Positions 59,861 through 64,000 of a stretch of 64,000 nucleotides of DNA are shown in pieces. Within the stretch, counting starts at the first letter, position 1. Each line of letters opens with the position of its first letter. This DNA comes from Anomaloglossus baeobatrachus (lineage: Eukaryota > Chordata > Amphibia > Anura > Aromobatidae), in assembly GCF_048569485.1 (NCBI RefSeq), contig NW_027442212.1:1-64000 (forward strand), in the 5' to 3' direction. The notes below the pieces were generated by a model that was given only the letters and a program-made list of their open reading frames with translations, made no database searches and was not told the origin of the DNA. Made by a program: the position numbers and the translations under genes.

Positions 59861-61596
59861 GACACAAATTTATCTTTGGATAATTTTGGCCATAGCAGCC
59901 ATTTTATTAACAAGAATACATAACCAATAAAATTTGCAATGTGGTAAGGTCCTTGAAGCTACCAAAACCCTGGTGATTCCCATAACCGAGCAATAAAAAA
60001 CCTCAACTTGCTCCCAGCCGTTACCCACACTGACTCAGGAGCACCAAATGGTAAGGGTTAATCCTCCGTCAACCCCAACCACACCCCCAGGGGCCCCGAC
60101 ATACCCCGTCGGGGTTCCCCCCCAAAATCACTAGGGGACCATCAATTCTGCCAATGAGGGGATCCATACCCGGATGAATCCCCGAACCAATTTTAAACCA
60201 ACTTCAAGGACCCACCAATAAACAACACCACAACGAAGGCACCTTGAAACCCTTCAAGTGCCTGAGACCCCCCGCAAGCAAAGGGCCCTCTCAAAACCTC
60301 CCTGCAAGCCAAGAGCCCATAAGTCAGTTCCCACCGCATTAAGGTGTACCCCGTCAGCCAACCAAAATTCCTCTTCCGTCCTTTCCAACTCAACATGCCG
60401 TATTGCTATACCCCCGTTCCGACTAACAAACTTCGAGATCGCCCTATTAACCTTCGCCCGCGCCTTGTTCAACCTGTCAACTGACCGCGCTTTCTGCCAA
60501 CTCTTTCTCGCTACTATCTCCGACCAGACTATCGTTAGACCTGGAAACGACACCCATAACCGTAACAAATCATGTTTGATGTCCGTTATCAAGATTCGAA
60601 AAGGACGCCCACCCAAATCATTCCCCCCGGCATGCAACACTAAGATGTCAGGAGGTCTGTCCAACCGGGCGTATCTATGCACCTCCTGCAACACCCTGTT
60701 CCACCCTAACCCCCGAACACCGAGCCATCGCACGAGAGCCAGGTCCTTCTCAAAACCTAGCTGTCTCCCGTTCCATCTCGCGTCCGCTCGTCGGGCTCCC
60801 CAATACACATAAGAGTGGCCAAGGATCCAGACCAGGGAAGGAAGGGGGGGTGCTTCTGCAATACAAAATGTACAGACGACACCATTTTATTGACTCACCA
60901 AACCAAATTGACAAAAAACACACACTCTCACCCCCCCCATTGCTACCCTAATACCCCCCCCTTTTCCCCTCAATTGCCAACAACCACCTGGGGACGTACA
61001 TACGACTTAAAGCGCTGCGACTTCCACCTACCAATCTGCTTAACTGTCTCCTCCGGTAGGCCGCATATAGAGGCCTCCTTCGCTGCCCCAATCCGAAAGA
61101 CTTCGGATCTAACCCCAACGACTTCAAACATGCCCTAAAAACACTCACAAATTGGTATCTCGATAAAAAGAACCCATCCTCGTGACATAATAAGGGGCCA
61201 TCCACCTTCGGACGGATCTGTTGAAAATTCCCGAGACACTTGAACGGGCACATATCAGATGCCACAACCATCCCCAAACGGACTAGTTTACCCACACCTC
61301 TCTGATCAGTTTTCGATTTCCTAATCCAAAATTCAACTCCGTTTTCCACTGACATAATGTCACCCCAATCCAAGCCCCCGGGGAACGCCTTACTGGGCGA
61401 TACCAACTCCCCAACCCGCAGGGCTCCAAAAATCGCCAAAGAAAAGGCTAACTTAAACAAACTCACCTCAAACGGAGATAGACAAACCCCCCACAACGCC
61501 CTACCCAACCGGGTAGGGACCCAGCCCAGCCCAGCTGGGACCCAGTTTGAGCGAGGAACGGAACAAGTCCTTCCCACACCAAGGTTTGCAGGCCCT
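59860..61596 (-). mobile_element. Ngaro-type fossil, copy 2
   Basis: Minus-strand copy inside the right arm. The hydrolase reads open over 184 codons (60808-60254) with GNDLGG and DGVHLNAVGTD. The recombinase covers 61619-60948, with the ALRVGEL box. It is broken like the others. Very close similarity to the copies at 55850 and 62329 indicates recent duplication rather than three separate old insertions. Confidence 0.75.
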
Positions 61597-62326
61597 ACCT
61601 CAGTCAGGGTTTCACCCACACTCTACAGCTCCGGAATGTCATGCTTTTCAGCCTCCTCTTCCTCCTGCGCATCCACATCCACTTTACCCTCCACACCAGT
61701 CCCAAGCTGGAAGCACTGCAGCACTGCCTCGGCGAAGCGGCAACAGGCTGTGCTGCAGCTAATCTGCATAGGTGACAAACCCCACAATGCAGAAGAGGTG
61801 TGGACAGCTCTAAAACAGCATGCAGATCACTGGCTCACACCTCTGAACCTAAAGCCAGGAAAGGTTGTGTGTGACAATGGCCGGAACCTGGTGGCGGCGC
61901 CAGCTGACACATGTTCCATGCATGGCCCATGTGCTCAACCTCGTGGTTCAGCGGTTTCTAAAGTCATACCCAGAGCTGTCTGATCTGCTGGTAAAAGTTC
62001 GCCGCCTGTTTGCACATTTTCGAAAGTCACCTACTGCTTCAGCCGGCCTTGCCGGCTTTCAGCGTCGTTTGCATCTTCCGGCTCACAGACTGGTGTGTGA
62101 TGTCCCCACGCGTTGGAATTCAACTCTGCACATGTTGATCAGGATATGTGAGCAGAAGAGGGCAGTTGTTGAGTACCTGCATCACCTAAGTCGTCGGGAA
62201 ATGGGTCAAACTCCACACATAACACCTGAGGAGTGGAGATGGATGTCCGACCTATGTACCATCCTCCAAAACTTTGAGGACTCCACCAAGATGGTGAGCG
62301 GCGATGACGCCATTATTAGCGTCACC
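61596..62326 (+). pseudogene. hAT transposase fragment (mirror copy)
   Basis: Inverted copy of the middle of the hAT transposase at 54506-55850. It carries THVPCMAHVLNLVVQRFL and keeps the canonical TRWNST signature that the left copy lacks. A short deletion before the THVPC block shifts the frame, and the 3' part is missing beyond 62326. It cannot encode transposase. Confidence 0.85.
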
Positions 62327-62328
62327 AT

Positions 62329-63290
62329 ACTAAAATGGTGTCGTCTGTACATTTTGTATTGCAGAAGCACCCCCCCTTCCTTCCCTGGTCTGGATCCTTG
62401 GCCACTCTTATGTGTATTGGGGAGCCCGGCGAGCGGACGCGAGATGGAACGGGAGACAGCTAGGTTTTGAGAAGGACCTGGCTCTTGTGCGATGGCTCGG
62501 TGTTCGGGGGTTAGGGTGGAACAGGGTGTTGCAGGAGGTGCATAGATACGCCCGGTTGGACAGACCTCCTGACATCTTAGTGTTGCATGCCGGGGGGAAT
62601 GATTTAGGTGGGCGTCCTTTTCGAATCTTGATAAAGGACATCAAACATGATTTGTTACGGTTATGGGTGTCGTTTCCAGGTCTAACGATAGTCTGGTCGG
62701 AGATAGTAGCGAGAAAGAGTTGGCAGAAAGCGCGGTCAGTTGACAGGTTGAACAAGGCGCGGGCGAAGGTTAATAGGGCGATCTCGAAGTTTGTTAGTCG
62801 GAACGGGGGTATAGCAATACGGCATGTTGAGTTGGAAAGGACGGAAGAGGAATTTTGGTTGGCTGACGGGGTACACCTTAATGCGGTGGGAACTGACTTA
62901 TGGGCTCTTGGCTTGCAGGGAGGTATGGAGAGGGCCCTTTGGTTGCGAGGGGTCTCAGGCACTTGAAGGGTTTCAAGGTGCCTTCGTTGTGGTGTTGTTT
63001 ATTGGTGGGTCCTTGAAGTTGGTTTAAAATTGGTTCGGGGATTCATCCGGGTATGGATCCCCTCATTGGCAGAATTGATGGTCCCCTGGCGATTTTGGGG
63101 GGGAACCCCGACGGGGTATGTCGGGGCCCCTGGGGGTGTGGTTGTGGTTGACGGAGGATTAACCCTTACCATTTGGTGCTCCTGAGCCAGTGTGGGTAAC
63201 GGCTGGGAGCAAGTTGAGGTTTTTTATTGCTCAGTTATGGGAATCACCAGGGTTTTGGTAGCTTCAAGGACCTTATTACATTGCAAATTT
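62329..63290 (+). mobile_element. Ngaro-type fossil, copy 3 (hydrolase and tail only)
   Basis: Starts at taaaatggtgtcgtctgtac, matching 56569 of copy 1, so the recombinase is absent. The hydrolase reads open over 184 codons (62412-62966) with GNDLGG and DGVHLNAVGTD. The GC-rich tail follows. It is a fragment of a broken element. Confidence 0.8.
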
Positions 63291-63866
63291 TATTGGTTAT
63301 GTATTCTTGTTAATAAAATGGCTGCTATGGCCAAAATTATCCAAAGATAAATTTGTGTCTGTGTAATTACTTTTAAATAAGAAATGGGAATGGAGGTGTG
63401 GGGTATGAAAGGAAGACCGGAGTCAACAATTCCAGGGTCAAGCATGTTTATTTGCGTAAGCTTCGTTCCAGGGTAGAAAGGGTAAGAGTGCCTTTCAGAA
63501 TTCGAAGTGGTCGGACTGTACGGACCACCAAGAACTGCAGGAGAGCTTGAACATCTTCCCATGGATTTGCGACATCCTCCCTCATCAGTTACGTAGGTAA
63601 GCAGGTTCTCAGCATTGCAGCCAATTTGTTGTCTTAAGTTAGTTAAGCGGGGTTAACTAACCTGTCAGTTCAGCCTCAGGTCTAAAGCAGAGGCCTGGAC
63701 TCCACTCCTTACTCCTCACTCCACAACTCTCCTTAAAAACAACTGACTCCTTTTTCCTGCCCCGGGGTCTCCAGACCCCTAGGTGGGCGTTTCCTTCCGT
63801 CTGGTCCTGCCCACTGGTGTGCCTGTCTTTCCCTGGGGGAGGTGACTAGGGTTTTCTGGTTGGCTT
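63290..63866 (-). repeat. Gypsy-type LTR or leader-like block (third copy, partial)
   Basis: Matches 57540-58105 of the left arm, then stops abruptly at ggttggctttg and passes into the simple repeat. The outermost part of the block, present in the other two copies, is missing here. Confidence 0.4.
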
Positions 63867-64000
63867 TGAGAGACAAAGAGAGACAGGCAGAGAGAGACAG
63901 GGAAAGAGACAGACAGGGGAAGAGACAGACAGAGACAGACAAAGAAATACAGAGACAGACAGGGGAAGAGACAGACAGGGGAAGAGACAGACAGGGGAAG
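63867..64000. repeat. Simple repeat (GACAGA)n, runs off the window
   Basis: Starts agagacaaagagagacaggc, the same text found at about 58792, and continues to the window edge. It indicates that another copy of the palindrome centre lies to the right. Confidence 0.95.

Larger units (their letters stand above)
59220..62326 (-). repeat. Large inverted duplication, right arm (3.1 kb)
   Basis: Mirror of 55118-58226, in order: LTR-like block, Ngaro tail, hydrolase, recombinase, hAT. It ends at gcgtcaccatac within the hAT transposase, where the left arm's hAT continues for another 0.87 kb. At that point a third Ngaro copy begins in plus orientation. Confidence 0.92.

Noticed and set aside
60258-60812. 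Open frame antisense to the hydrolase (also 62408-62962 and 56506-57186)
   Set aside because: Mirror frame of the SGNH hydrolase in each copy; the sense strand carries the catalytic blocks.

Overview
The window is eukaryotic, repeat-dominated DNA with no complete host protein gene. The element mix points to a large vertebrate genome, most likely a frog or toad: Penelope-like elements with a GIY-YIG endonuclease, Ngaro-type tyrosine-recombinase elements with an SGNH hydrolase, Ty3/gypsy copies, CR1-like LINE tails, a hAT transposon and a MITE. The amphibian assignment is inference; the repeat classes are read from the sequence.

Bases 1-34761 are satellite DNA in four blocks. Type 1 (1-13653) is about 73 nearly identical 187-bp monomers. 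Type 2 (13654-26565) is a related monomer in a two-unit higher-order repeat (186 + 189 bp). The same type 2 satellite then runs on the opposite strand (26566-34645) and flips back for a partial monomer (34646-34761).

Bases 34771-40526 hold two head-to-tail copies of one Penelope-like retroelement. The first is 5'-truncated. The second appears whole, with ORF1 (coiled coil, basic tail) and ORF2 (reverse transcriptase plus GIY-YIG endonuclease) overlapping by ATGA. Both copies end in the same roughly 320-bp tail with a hammerhead-ribozyme-like fold, so the first copy's tail serves as the pseudo-LTR of the second.

Bases 40527-51700 are a patchwork: a broken Ty3/gypsy pol with LTR or leader sequence, two gypsy fragments joined to the same CR1-like LINE tail, a 0.74-kb inverted repeat with tails of another Penelope-like lineage, and a minus-strand U2 snRNA gene with a proper 3' box split by a 188-bp insertion. 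A two-exon piece of a SET-domain methyltransferase gene abuts a gypsy integrase fragment, followed by a third Penelope-type pseudo-LTR.

Bases 51700-54250 are mostly non-coding, with simple repeats, an old tandem duplication and a 560-bp MITE. Bases 54250-64000 are built from a truncated hAT transposase gene and Ngaro-type fossils, arranged as a 3.1-kb inverted duplication around a 1-kb spacer rich in (GACAGA)n. A third partial copy runs off the right edge.
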